A stretch of DNA of 46,084 nucleotides from Pseudorhodobacter sp. (GTDB lineage: Bacteria > Pseudomonadota > Alphaproteobacteria > Rhodobacterales > Rhodobacteraceae). The notes under the pieces were generated by a model. It was not told the origin of the DNA. It made no database searches and saw only the letters and a list, made by a program, of their open reading frames with translations. Of this stretch, positions 9,526 through 17,647 are shown one piece after another (position 1 is the first letter of the stretch; each line of letters starts with the position of its first letter). Location: positions 1 to 46,084 of the forward strand of contig JAHEBX010000007.1 of NCBI GenBank assembly GCA_024642045.1, read 5' to 3'. Both the position numbers and the translations under genes were made by a program.

Positions 9526-9978
9526 ACTGCTTTCCCGCCCCAATTTCCAAATCATTGTGCAAAATATCGCGCCAATCTTGGTTCTTTTTCCTATCTATCG
9601 ACACAAGGCTTGCTGTTTGCAAGAAATATATGTGCAAAAACGCCACATCTATTACAGCCGGATTCCCACGAGAGGCGCATTCCAAAATAAAGTTGCCAAA
9701 AGGTCACAAGATTCAAACTGTGGTGGCGCTGGACCGAACGTTTAGCAACATATAGACCGTGCTGCTGTGACTCAGGGCCCAAGCCGTTCAAAGACCGCAT
9801 CGCGTCAAACCGCGTTTGTTCATGCAATGTGCCGACGAAGATCCCGCCTCGCAAAGAGGTGGGCTCGGACAATAAACGGAGCTTCTTTGCCCGCGTTTTT
9901 TCGGAGGTTTAGGGCGGCAAATTTACGCTGTGGCGGCCAATAAAATGCCTTACAGTCGCGCAGCGCAGCAATGTCTTT
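9526..9978. other. 450-bp intergenic region upstream of the tolC-sapC locus
   Basis: No convincing gene is present. The part nearest tolC (about 9540-9720) is AT-rich and holds a TGTGCAAAA direct repeat and a TTTGCA/TGCAAA inverted repeat, so it is the likely promoter region. At 9843-9863 the plus strand can form an 8-bp hairpin (CCCGCCTC / GAGGTGGG, one wobble, GCAAA loop) with no U-tract after it. The remaining part is downstream of the lytic transglycosylase gene; I saw no clear terminator there. Confidence 0.6.
9556..9639. promoter_or_regulatory. Repeated TGTGCAAAA motifs in the presumed tolC promoter region
   Basis: TGTGCAAAA occurs at 9556-9564 and again at 9631-9639, exactly 75 bp apart. 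The second copy is also one arm of an inverted repeat: TTTGCA at 9616-9621, 11 nt, TGCAAA at 9633-9638. The arrangement resembles binding sites for a dimeric regulator, but I do not recognise the motif as that of a known factor. Confidence 0.3.
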
Positions 9979-11205
9979 CTAAAGCATCCGCAACAGCGCC
10001 AGACTTGGCTGCCCTGTCACTGCCAGTCCGCGCGCGCGCTGAAACTCGCTGATCGCAGCACTGGTTTTTGAACCAATAACGCCGTCGCTGCCTTGCGTGT
10101 CATAGCCCGCGGCTGTCAGCCTGCGCTGCAACTCTTGGCGATCTGACAGAGTCATGCCTTGGGCATCCGGACCAAAGGCAGCGCGCAAAGGGCCAGCCCC
10201 ATTCAGGCGGTCGGACAGATAGCCAATGCCCAGCGCATAATTCTCGGCGTTGTTATAGCGTAAAATAACGTTGAAGTTATGATAGAGCAGAAAGGCAGGC
10301 CCCTTACTTCCCCCGGGCAAAAGCAGAGATGCCGCCCCGTGGTTGCCTAAAGCGCCATTGACGCCGCGCACCCCTAAATCAGCCCAGTCAGACCGCCCTT
10401 TGCCGCGCCCTGCAAGTCCAAGGTTAAATCCTGCGGGCAGCACCACCTCTTGCCCCCAAGGCTGACCTCTCGTCCAACCATTGCGCGCCAGATAGGCCGC
10501 GGTCGAAGCCAGAGCATCGGTGGGGTCTTCGCTCCAGATATCGCGGCGACCATCGCCGGTGAAATCCACCGCAAAGGCTTGATAGCTCGTCGGGATGAAT
10601 TGGGTGTGGCCCATTGCCCCTGCCCAACTGCCCAGCATCGCTTGGGGTGTGGTATCGCCATTTTGAAGGATTTTGAGCGCGGCCACCAACTGCTGTTCAA
10701 AGAACGATGCGCGCCGCCCTTCATAGGCCAGCGTCGCCAAGGCCGAGATGGTTGGAACCGTGCCGCGCCTTGTGCCGAAAAAGCTCTCAAGCCCCCAAAA
10801 GGCGGCGACCACATGCGGCTCGACCCCATAGCGAGCCTCGATTGCACGCAAGATAGCCATTTGCTGCGCCAGTTTCTGACGCCCCATCGCAAGCCGCTCG
10901 TCGCTGGCGGCGATGGCAAGATAGTCTTCGGTGGTGCGGGTGAATTCAGTCTGGTTGCGGTCCTTGTCGATCACGCCCGGAATAAAGCCCGAGGCACGAA
11001 AGGCGGTGTCAAACGTCGTCGCGGATACCCCCCGCGCCAGTGCCCGCGGCCGAAAGCCCTGAACCCAGGCGTCAAAGCCCGCATCAGGCACCATCGGCAG
11101 GGAGGACTGTGACGCAATTGTCACGCTTTGCGCACCGCCCCGCACACAAGCCGAAAGCCCTAACATCGCAAGGCCCAAAGTGAAACTGCGGCGTGTGCTG
11201 TGCAT
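9979..11205 (-). CDS. Lytic murein transglycosylase (MltB/SLT_2 type) with C-terminal peptidoglycan-binding domain, lipoprotein
   Basis: The enzyme cleaves the MurNAc-GlcNAc bond of peptidoglycan to give 1,6-anhydro ends. From the ATG at 11205 it has 408 residues and begins with a lipoprotein signal whose lipobox is LSAC (Cys20), so I infer a membrane-anchored periplasmic protein. A longer TTG start at 11262 would bury this signal. The SLT_2 domain covers residues ~40-330, with the catalytic glutamate in FWGLESFFGTRRG and the typical GAMGHTQFIPTSYQAFAVDF block. The last ~60 residues are a PG_binding_1 repeat (LQRRLTAAGYDTQGSDGVIG). The next gene upstream is gnd, 78 nt away, and has no functional link. 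MltB-family identity is firm; the exact paralogue is not. Confidence 0.92.
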   Translation of the reverse strand: MHSTRRSFTLGLAMLGLSACVRGGAQSVTIASQSSLPMVPDAGFDAWVQGFRPRALARGVSATTFDTAFRASGFIPGVIDKDRNQTEFTRTTEDYLAIAASDERLAMGRQKLAQQMAILRAIEARYGVEPHVVAAFWGLESFFGTRRGTVPTISALATLAYEGRRASFFEQQLVAALKILQNGDTTPQAMLGSWAGAMGHTQFIPTSYQAFAVDFTGDGRRDIWSEDPTDALASTAAYLARNGWTRGQPWGQEVVLPAGFNLGLAGRGKGRSDWADLGVRGVNGALGNHGAASLLLPGGSKGPAFLLYHNFNVILRYNNAENYALGIGYLSDRLNGAGPLRAAFGPDAQGMTLSDRQELQRRLTAAGYDTQGSDGVIGSKTSAAISEFQRARGLAVTGQPSLALLRML

Positions 11206-11283
11206 TATGGCCCCCGAACCTGCTGTCAGGAGCCAGCTTAGCCTAAACCCTGAAAAGGGCAAACCTGCGCCGCGAAAACCCGC

Positions 11284-12696
11284 TTAGATGCCGTGGCCCG
11301 CCCAAGGCCCGTGCTTGTCGGCCAGACCGTCCACACGCTCGAACCCATGGGCACCAAAGAAATCGCGCTGCGCCTGGATCATATTGGCGGTGCCACGCGC
11401 GGTGCGCATCGAATCGAACCAAGCCAGCCCCGACGACAAGGCAGGCACCGCAATCCCGTTCATGGCTGCATCTGCGACCACGGCACGCAGAGCAGATTGA
11501 CTACCCTTGAGGTGGTCCGCGAAGAACGGCGCGAGCATCAGGTTGCGCGTGGGATCGTCCGTCAGCGCGGTTGCCATATCATTAAGCATCGACGAGCGGA
11601 TGATGCAGCCCTCGCGCCAGACACGCGCGATTTCTGGCAGCGGCATGGGCCAGCCGAATTCTTTAGAGGCGGCCGAGATCAGCGCAAAGCCTTGAGCATA
11701 GCACAGGATCTTGCCTGCGATCATCGCCTGTTCCAGCTGCGCCAAGGTCAGGCCAGATTTACCCGTCGGCGCAGCGCCAAACACCGCCTCGCCTGCTCTG
11801 CGCTCGTCCAACCGCGAGGACAGGTTGCGCGCCATCACTGCCGATTCAATGGCGGGGATGGTGGCAGCAAGATGTTGCGCCTCGATCACCGTCCAGCGGC
11901 CCGTGCCCTTTTGACCCGCGCGGTCAAGGATCATATCGAGCATGGGTTTGCCCGAATGCGTGTCGATTGCCGCCGAAACCTCGCCCGATATCTCGATCAG
12001 ATAAGATTGCAGCGGCCCCGCGTTCCAGCTTTTGAGCGTTTGGGCCACAGCGTCTGCGGCCATGCCAAGCCCGTCGCGCATCACGCCGTAAACTTCGGCG
12101 ATCATCTGCATATCGGCATATTCGATACCGTTGTGCACTGCCTTGACGAAATGTCCCGCCCCTGCAGGCCCCATATAATCAGCGCACGGCGTGCCCTTAT
12201 ATTTGGCCGCAATCGCGTTTAGAACGGGCGCAACCCGATCCCAATCCGCCCGCTCGCCTCCACCCATGATGGCGGGACCATGCCGCGCGCCCTCTTCGCC
12301 GCCCGAAACGCCAATGCCAAGGAAATGCGGGCCCAGCTTTGCCGCCTCTGCGGCACGGCGGTTGGTGTCATGGAACAGCGCGTTACCCGCGTCGATGATC
12401 AGATCATCCCTATCCATCAGCGGGCGCAGCGCCTCGATCTGATCATCCACGGCCTGCCCCGCCGGCACCATCAGAATAATCGCCCGCGGAGGTTTGATGG
12501 CCGCCACCAGATCGGCAAGCGTTTCGGTGGGAGTGATCATCGGCGCAAGGCTGCCGGCCTCGGCCTTAAATCCATGCGTAACCGAAATGGTGCGGTTCCA
12601 CACCGCAATCGGAAATCCCTTTTCTGCGATGTTCAGGGCCAACATCGCCCCCATGGTGCCAAGGCCAATCAGGCCAATGTGAGCAGGTTGGGTCAT
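11284..12696 (-). CDS. gnd: 6-phosphogluconate dehydrogenase (decarboxylating)
   Basis: It oxidises 6-phosphogluconate to ribulose 5-phosphate and CO2 with NADP+, in the oxidative pentose phosphate pathway, in the cytoplasm. The 470 residues match the long (E. coli-type) form. The N-terminal Rossmann domain starts IGLIGLGTMGAMLALN, then comes the substrate signature GISGGEEGARHGPAIM-like stretch (here GVSGGEEGARHGPAIMGGG), then the catalytic lysine and histidine region GAGHFVKAVHNGIEYADMQ and the all-helical C-terminal domain. Its ATG overlaps the stop of the upstream gluconolactonase-like gene (ATGA), so the two are translationally coupled and probably share the GntR-type operator at 13609. 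Confidence 0.96.
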   Translation of the reverse strand: MTQPAHIGLIGLGTMGAMLALNIAEKGFPIAVWNRTISVTHGFKAEAGSLAPMITPTETLADLVAAIKPPRAIILMVPAGQAVDDQIEALRPLMDRDDLIIDAGNALFHDTNRRAAEAAKLGPHFLGIGVSGGEEGARHGPAIMGGGERADWDRVAPVLNAIAAKYKGTPCADYMGPAGAGHFVKAVHNGIEYADMQMIAEVYGVMRDGLGMAADAVAQTLKSWNAGPLQSYLIEISGEVSAAIDTHSGKPMLDMILDRAGQKGTGRWTVIEAQHLAATIPAIESAVMARNLSSRLDERRAGEAVFGAAPTGKSGLTLAQLEQAMIAGKILCYAQGFALISAASKEFGWPMPLPEIARVWREGCIIRSSMLNDMATALTDDPTRNLMLAPFFADHLKGSQSALRAVVADAAMNGIAVPALSSGLAWFDSMRTARGTANMIQAQRDFFGAHGFERVDGLADKHGPWAGHGI

Positions 12697-13586
12697 GGTC
12701 TTTGATCTCCGACACGATTCAGGGTTATGGCGTATAGGCTGGATGTTGCGGTGATGAAGAGTTGATGCTTGGCCCGACCGCCAAAGCAGATGTTCGAGAC
12801 AACCTCTGGCACCAGAATCTTGCCCAAAACCCTGCCGTCAGGTGAAAGGCAATGCACGCCATCCGCCGCCGAGGACCACAGATTTCCGTCACTGTCGCAG
12901 CGGATTCCGTCTGCGCAGCCGGGGCTGATGCTGTGAAACACCTCACCGCCTTTGGGCCGACCCGACGCCATCGAAAACCGCCGGATATGTTGGACGTCTT
13001 GCGAAAACATCCGCCCCGTGTCGGCCACATAAAGCACCTGCTCATCAGGGCTAAAAGCAAGGCCGTTGGGACAGTTGAAATCGGTCAAGACCGCCTCGAG
13101 TGCTCCCGAAGGGTCGATGCGATAGACGTTGCAGGGCAGCTCTTGTTCGCCGGCGAAGCCTTCGTAATTCGTCATGATCCCATAATGCGGATCGGTAAAC
13201 CAGATCGCGCCGTCCGAGCTGACAACGACATCATTGGGGGAATTCAACGGCTTACCTTGATAGCTGTCGGCCAGCACTGTGATGCTGCCGTCAAGCTCGG
13301 TCCGCGTGACACGCCGTGTGCCATGCTCACACGACACCAACCGCCCCTGACGGTCGCGCGTGTGGCCGTTCGAGTAATTTGAGGGCGCGCGATAGGTGCT
13401 GATGCCAGCCTCCGGCGTCCAGCGCAGGATCCGGTTGTTCGGAATATCCGAGAATAGCAGACACCCCGCATCCCCGAACCACACCGGTCCCTCGACCCAG
13501 TCAAACCCTGTCGCAAGCCGTTTTAGCGGTGCATTGCCCATTACAAATCGGGAAAATCCTGCGTCATAGCTTTCGAAAAATGTCAT
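12693..13586 (-). CDS. SMP-30/gluconolactonase/LRE family protein
   Basis: The family consists of calcium-dependent six-bladed beta-propeller lactonases acting on sugar lactones such as gluconolactone. I chose the ATG at 13586 (297 residues) because a GGGGGG ribosome-binding site lies just upstream and the conserved domain begins at once; the open frame extends further but runs into the opposite gene. Motifs: EGPVWF (Glu metal ligand), the NGHTRDRQGRLVSCEHGTRR blade, LNSPNDVVV with the metal-binding Asn, WFTDPHYG, FNCPNGLAFSPDE, YVADTG and GCADGIRCDSDGNLW with the catalytic Asp. It overlaps gnd by 4 nt. This pairing suggests a lactone-to-gluconate/phosphogluconate route, but substrate and phosphorylation state cannot be read from sequence. 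Confidence 0.9.
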   Translation of the reverse strand: MTFFESYDAGFSRFVMGNAPLKRLATGFDWVEGPVWFGDAGCLLFSDIPNNRILRWTPEAGISTYRAPSNYSNGHTRDRQGRLVSCEHGTRRVTRTELDGSITVLADSYQGKPLNSPNDVVVSSDGAIWFTDPHYGIMTNYEGFAGEQELPCNVYRIDPSGALEAVLTDFNCPNGLAFSPDEQVLYVADTGRMFSQDVQHIRRFSMASGRPKGGEVFHSISPGCADGIRCDSDGNLWSSAADGVHCLSPDGRVLGKILVPEVVSNICFGGRAKHQLFITATSSLYAITLNRVGDQRP

Positions 13587-13608
13587 ACCAAAGCCCCCCA
13601 CGACGGCA

Positions 13609-13624
13609 ATGTTACCGATAACAT
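13609..13624. promoter_or_regulatory. GntR/LacI-type operator upstream of gluconolactonase-gnd
   Basis: The sequence ATGTTACCGATAACAT consists of two perfect 6-bp inverted arms, ATGTTA and TAACAT, around a 4-nt centre. This equals the ATGTTA-N4-TAACAT consensus described for the E. coli gluconate repressor GntR, a LacI-family protein. It lies 22 nt before the gluconolactonase-like start codon, where a repressor would block transcription. The regulator gene is not in the window. Confidence 0.65.
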
Positions 13625-13778
13625 CGCTATGGTCAAAGCCAAAGTATCCCGCCGCATACCTACGTGCCACCAAAATCGGCACCAACACCCACGCCCTCGA
13701 TTTTGGCGAAAAGGCAATTGACCTGCGCTGCCGCACGCCCCATCTGTAGAAAAGCTCTGTTTCGAGAGGGGACATTTC

Positions 13779-14654
13779 ATGCAAAATGCGTTTATCGGCG
13801 GAGGCGCGGCCTATCTGGCGCTTGCGCTGCTGATTATCGTAACGCTCTACAAAGCCGTTCGTATTGTTCCGCAAAGCCAAAAATTTGTGGTGGAACGCTT
13901 TGGTCGTCTGCGCTCGGTGCTTGGGCCAGGCCTTAATCTGGTCGTGCCTTATCTGGACCGCGTCGCGCACAAAGTTTCGGTTCTGGAACGCCAGCTTCCC
14001 ACCGCGCATCAGGATGCGATCACCACCGATAACGTGTTGGTGCAGGTAGAGACGTCGGTGTTTTACCGCATCATCGAGCCTGAAAAGACCGTTTACCGCA
14101 TCCGCGATGTGGATGCCGCCATTGCCACGACCGTGGCTGGTATCGTGCGGTCTGAGATTGGCAAGATGGAATTGGACCAGGTCCAATCAAACCGCAACGA
14201 GTTGACCGCCAACATTCGCGAACATGTGCGCGCAATGGTTGACGATTGGGGCATCGAGGTCACTCGCGCAGAGATTCTCGACGTTTCGCTGGACGAAGCG
14301 ACCCGTCATGCCATGATGCAGCAGCTGAATGCGGAACGCGCACGCCGCGCTCAGGTCACCGAGGCTGAAGGCAAAAAACGCGCCGTCGAATTGAACGCCG
14401 ACGCCGAGCTTTACGCCGCCGAACAGGCCGCCAAGGCGCGCCGCATCCTGTCCGACGCCGAGGCCTATGCCACCAGCACAATCGCGGCTGCGATCAAGGA
14501 AAACGGCATCGAGGCGGCACAGTATCAGGTCGCCCTAAAGCAGGTCGAGGCGCTGACGGCCGTCGGGCAAGGCGCGGGTAAGCAAACCATCATTGTTCCT
14601 GCTCAGGCCCTCGATGCCTTTGGGGATGCGTTCAAAATGTTGAAAGGTCGCTAA
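13779..14654 (+). CDS. SPFH domain / stomatin-like membrane protein (QmcA type)
   Basis: This is a 291-residue protein of the stomatin/prohibitin/flotillin family, which builds oligomeric membrane scaffolds and often modulates membrane proteases. One N-terminal membrane segment (residues ~8-25, AAYLALALLIIVTLYKAV) precedes the SPFH domain: VPQSQKFVVERFGRL, GPGLNLVVPYLDRVAHKV, ITTDNVLVQVETSVFYRI. A long Ala/Glu/Arg-rich coiled coil (residues ~180-240, NAERARRAQVTEAEGKKRAV) follows. The NfeD-family gene starts 1 nt after its stop codon, the standard partner for this family. It is first in a plus-strand group with nfeD and a Nudix gene, and diverges from the gluconolactonase gene across a 190-nt gap. 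Confidence 0.93.
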   Translation: MQNAFIGGGAAYLALALLIIVTLYKAVRIVPQSQKFVVERFGRLRSVLGPGLNLVVPYLDRVAHKVSVLERQLPTAHQDAITTDNVLVQVETSVFYRIIEPEKTVYRIRDVDAAIATTVAGIVRSEIGKMELDQVQSNRNELTANIREHVRAMVDDWGIEVTRAEILDVSLDEATRHAMMQQLNAERARRAQVTEAEGKKRAVELNADAELYAAEQAAKARRILSDAEAYATSTIAAAIKENGIEAAQYQVALKQVEALTAVGQGAGKQTIIVPAQALDAFGDAFKMLKGR

Positions 14655-14655
14655 G

Positions 14656-14928
14656 ATGGCACTTTTTGGGGTTTGGTGGGCGTGGATCGTGCTGGGCGCA
14701 GGCCTCGCTGTGCTTGAGGTGCTGGTGCCCGGCTTCATTTTCCTCGGCTTTGCTATTGCAGCCGTGGTGATGGCGGCGATCATCGCACTGGGTGTCTTTG
14801 CCAGCCTTGCCTTCGCGATACTGGTCTATGCGCTGCTGGCGCTTGCGGCCTGGCTGATCTTGCGCGCGCTGTTTGGGACGGGCGAAAAGGACGTAAAAGT
14901 CTGGCGCGACGATATCAATAAGAACTGA
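14656..14928 (+). CDS. NfeD family protein (short, membrane part only)
   Basis: The 90-residue protein has about three hydrophobic segments (WWAWIVLGAGLAVLEVLVPG, residues ~7-26; FLGFAIAAVVMAAIIALGVF, ~28-47; ~50-73) and a short charged tail. The VPGFIFLGFAIAA stretch is typical of short NfeD proteins. It lacks the C-terminal OB-fold of longer members, which may lie elsewhere or be absent. It sits directly behind the stomatin-like gene, which is the conserved context, and probably forms a membrane complex with it. Its stop overlaps the next ATG by one base (TGATG). Confidence 0.88.
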   Translation: MALFGVWWAWIVLGAGLAVLEVLVPGFIFLGFAIAAVVMAAIIALGVFASLAFAILVYALLALAAWLILRALFGTGEKDVKVWRDDINKN

Positions 14929-15338
14929 TGGACTTCGTCGGCTGCAAGGCTGCGTTCTTTTGCGGCGATGCCCTCTTGTGCTATCTGCGCGACGATAAAC
15001 CAGGGCTGCCGTGGCCCGCCCGTTGGGATTTGCCCGGTGGTGGCCGCGAGGGAGATGAATCACCCGAAACCTGCCTGCTGCGCGAACTTTGCGAAGAGTT
15101 CGGTCTGCAGCTGCCCGCAGACCGTCTGATCTGGAGGAGGCAGTTTCCCTCGATTCTCGATCAAAGCCGCTTTTCTTGGTTTTTCGCGGGTCATTTGAGC
15201 CCGAGCGAAATTGCCGCAATAGCCTTTGGTGAAGAAGGCCAACATTGGCAGATGATGCGGGTGGCCGAATATCTCGCCCACCCTGCTGCGATACCCGCGA
15301 TGCAGCACCGCGTTCGTCTGGCGATGATGGCGCTTTAA
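14928..15338 (+). CDS. NUDIX hydrolase
   Basis: This 136-residue protein matches the Nudix box G-x5-E-x7-RE-U-x-EE-x-G-U exactly at residues 38-60 (G38, E44, R52, E53, E56, E57, G59). These residues bind the metal for hydrolysis of a nucleoside diphosphate linked to another group. The WPARWDLPGGG lead-in is typical, but the substrate cannot be determined. It is coupled to the nfeD gene through TGATG. Its last 4 nt overlap the 3' end of the convergent maeB gene. Confidence 0.93.
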   Translation: MDFVGCKAAFFCGDALLCYLRDDKPGLPWPARWDLPGGGREGDESPETCLLRELCEEFGLQLPADRLIWRRQFPSILDQSRFSWFFAGHLSPSEIAAIAFGEEGQHWQMMRVAEYLAHPAAIPAMQHRVRLAMMAL

Positions 15339-17593
15339 CCGACCTTGCAGGCTGCCATCACCGCCATGTTGAGAATGTCGTTCACAGTGGCATTGGTCGA
15401 ACAAATCTGAATCGGCTTGTTCACCCCCGTCAGAATCGGGCCGATCACAGTCGCTCCCGCCATTTCCTGCAACAGCTTGACCGAAATACTGGCCGAATGC
15501 CGCGCCGGAACGACAAGAATATTCGCGGGGCCTGTCAAACGGCTAAAGGGGTAATGCGCCGCCGCTTCGGGATTCAGCGCCACGTCGACGGTCATCTCGC
15601 CTTCGTATTCAAAGTCGACGCCCATACGATCAAGGACCTTGGGGGCCTGATGCATTTTGGTCGCGCGCTCCGACACCGGATAGCCAAAAGTTGAAAACGA
15701 GACGAAGGCGACACGCGGCTCTAGCCCAAGGCTGCGGGCCACAGCCGCTGCCTGTTTTGCAATCACCGCGAGGTCTTCGGGTTCGGGCCATTCGTGCACC
15801 AATGTGTCACTAATCAGCACGATTCGCCCTTTGTGCAGCAGAGCCGTAACCCCGACAGCGCCGTCCGAAGCCTTGGCATCAAACACATGATTGATCAGGC
15901 TGAGCACATGCGCCGATTTGCGCGTGACCCCAGTCACCAAGCCATCGCCATGACCGTGCTGTAGCATCAACGACGAAAACACATGCCGATCGCGCGCCGC
16001 CAAACGATGAACATCGGTCCGGTCAAAGCCTGCCCTTTGCAAGCGGGTATAAAGAAAATCCTTATACTGATCCAAATGCCGCGAATTGGCGGCATTGACG
16101 ACTTCAAGCTCGCGGTAGGCATCGCCGAGCCCTGCGATTTCCAGCTTTTCCTTCACGTCGATGTCGCGCCCAACCACCAAGGCACGGCCGAGCCCAGCGC
16201 GTTGATAAGCCACGGCAGCCCGCAAAACGCGCGGGTCGTCGCCCTCGGCAAAGATCATCCGCGCCTGAGCCTGTTTGGCGCGCGCATGGATGCCCTGAAG
16301 AATGGTGGCGGTCGGATCCATCCGCGCCTTGAGGCTTTGTTCATAGGCCTTCATGTCGATGATCGGGCGTCGCGCCACGCCTGTATCCATCCCCGCCTTG
16401 GCCACAGCGGGCGGGATCACATAGATCAGCCGCGGATCAAAAGGCGTCGGGATAATATAGTCGCGCCCAAACGCAAGCTTTCGGCCATAGGCCATCGCCA
16501 CCTCATCCGGCACATCCTCGCGCGCAAGGGCTGCCAAAGCCTTCGCGCAGGCGATCTTCATCTCGTCATTTATCGCGCGGGCATGGATGTCCAGCGCGCC
16601 CCGAAACAGGTAAGGGAAGCCGAGCACGTTATTGACTTGGTTCGGATAATCTGACCGCCCCGTCGCGACAATCGCATCGGCGCGCACGGCATGAGCTTCC
16701 TCGGGGGTAATCTCAGGATCGGGATTGGCCATCGCAAAAATTACTGGATTGTCGGCCATACTCGCCACCATCTCAGGCGTCACCGCGCCCTTTGCCGAGA
16801 CGCCGAGAAACACATCTGCCCCCGCCATCGCTTGTTCCAGCGTCCGCAGATCAGTGTTGGCGGCATGGCCAGATTTCCATTGGTTCATGCCCTCGGTGCG
16901 CCCCTGATAGATCACGCCCTTGGTATCACACATGATGCAGTTGTCGTGCTGGGCGCCCATGGATTTCAGCAGCTCGAGACAGGCAATTCCAGCCGCCCCC
17001 GCGCCATTCAGCACGATGCGGCAATCGCCTATCTTCTTTCCAGAAATCTCCAGCGCATTGATCAGCCCCGCCGCGCAGATCACCGCCGTGCCATGCTGGT
17101 CATCGTGGAACACCGGAATGTCCATGATTTCCTTGAGTCGCTGTTCGATGATGAAGCACTCGGGTGCCTTGATGTCTTCAAGGTTGATCCCGCCAAAAGT
17201 GGGGCCCATCAGACTTACGGCCTTGATGATCTCTTCGGCGTTTTCGGTATCAAGCTCAATGTCGATGGCGTTCACATCGGCAAAGCGTTTGAACAGCACT
17301 GCCTTGCCTTCCATCACCGGCTTTGACGCAAGCGCACCAAGGTTGCCCATTCCCAAAATAGCGGTGCCGTTGGAAATCACCGCGACCATGTTGCCCTTGA
17401 CGGTGTAGTCATAAGCTGCAGCCGGGTTGTCGGCGATGGCCTGCACGGGCACTGCCACTCCGGGAGAGTAAGCAAGGCTGAGGTCGCGCTGCGTTGCCAT
17501 TGGCACAGAGGCGCTGATCTCGTACTTTCCAGGGCGCGGTTCAAGGTGATAGGCAAGCGCCTCTTCGGGCGTGACTTTGGTTTTATTTGACAT
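15335..17593 (-). CDS. maeB: NADP-dependent malic enzyme with phosphotransacetylase-like C-terminal domain
   Basis: It decarboxylates malate to pyruvate with NADP+, in the cytoplasm. The 752 residues are the size of MaeB-type fusions. I chose the ATG at 17593, which has GGAG 7 nt upstream; a longer frame exists but its extra residues look non-native. The malic domain includes YSPGVAVPVQAI, the catalytic lysine region LFKRFADVNAIDIEL, FHDDQHGTAVI for metal binding and VLNGAGAAGIACLELL for NADP. From about residue 430 (FAEGDDPRVLRAA) a phosphate acetyltransferase-like domain follows, which in this family is usually regulatory (acetyl-CoA response) and not catalytic. The GT61 glycosyltransferase gene ends 54 nt upstream; no functional link is evident. 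Confidence 0.95.
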   Translation of the reverse strand: MSNKTKVTPEEALAYHLEPRPGKYEISASVPMATQRDLSLAYSPGVAVPVQAIADNPAAAYDYTVKGNMVAVISNGTAILGMGNLGALASKPVMEGKAVLFKRFADVNAIDIELDTENAEEIIKAVSLMGPTFGGINLEDIKAPECFIIEQRLKEIMDIPVFHDDQHGTAVICAAGLINALEISGKKIGDCRIVLNGAGAAGIACLELLKSMGAQHDNCIMCDTKGVIYQGRTEGMNQWKSGHAANTDLRTLEQAMAGADVFLGVSAKGAVTPEMVASMADNPVIFAMANPDPEITPEEAHAVRADAIVATGRSDYPNQVNNVLGFPYLFRGALDIHARAINDEMKIACAKALAALAREDVPDEVAMAYGRKLAFGRDYIIPTPFDPRLIYVIPPAVAKAGMDTGVARRPIIDMKAYEQSLKARMDPTATILQGIHARAKQAQARMIFAEGDDPRVLRAAVAYQRAGLGRALVVGRDIDVKEKLEIAGLGDAYRELEVVNAANSRHLDQYKDFLYTRLQRAGFDRTDVHRLAARDRHVFSSLMLQHGHGDGLVTGVTRKSAHVLSLINHVFDAKASDGAVGVTALLHKGRIVLISDTLVHEWPEPEDLAVIAKQAAAVARSLGLEPRVAFVSFSTFGYPVSERATKMHQAPKVLDRMGVDFEYEGEMTVDVALNPEAAAHYPFSRLTGPANILVVPARHSASISVKLLQEMAGATVIGPILTGVNKPIQICSTNATVNDILNMAVMAACKVG

Positions 17594-17647
17594 GATTACT
17601 CTCCGTGGGCCACCCGCAGGTATAGCGACCCTAGCCGTGCCGAACAA

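Noticed and set aside
9591-9872. 93-codon minus-strand frame in the 450-bp gap
   Set aside because: No ribosome-binding site, mixed composition, no family resemblance; it overlaps the AT-rich presumed promoter.
13587-14186. N-terminal extension of the gluconolactonase-like frame upstream of 13586
   Set aside because: It would run antisense through the SPFH gene and over the operator; the extra residues do not resemble the family and a good ribosome-binding site precedes 13586.
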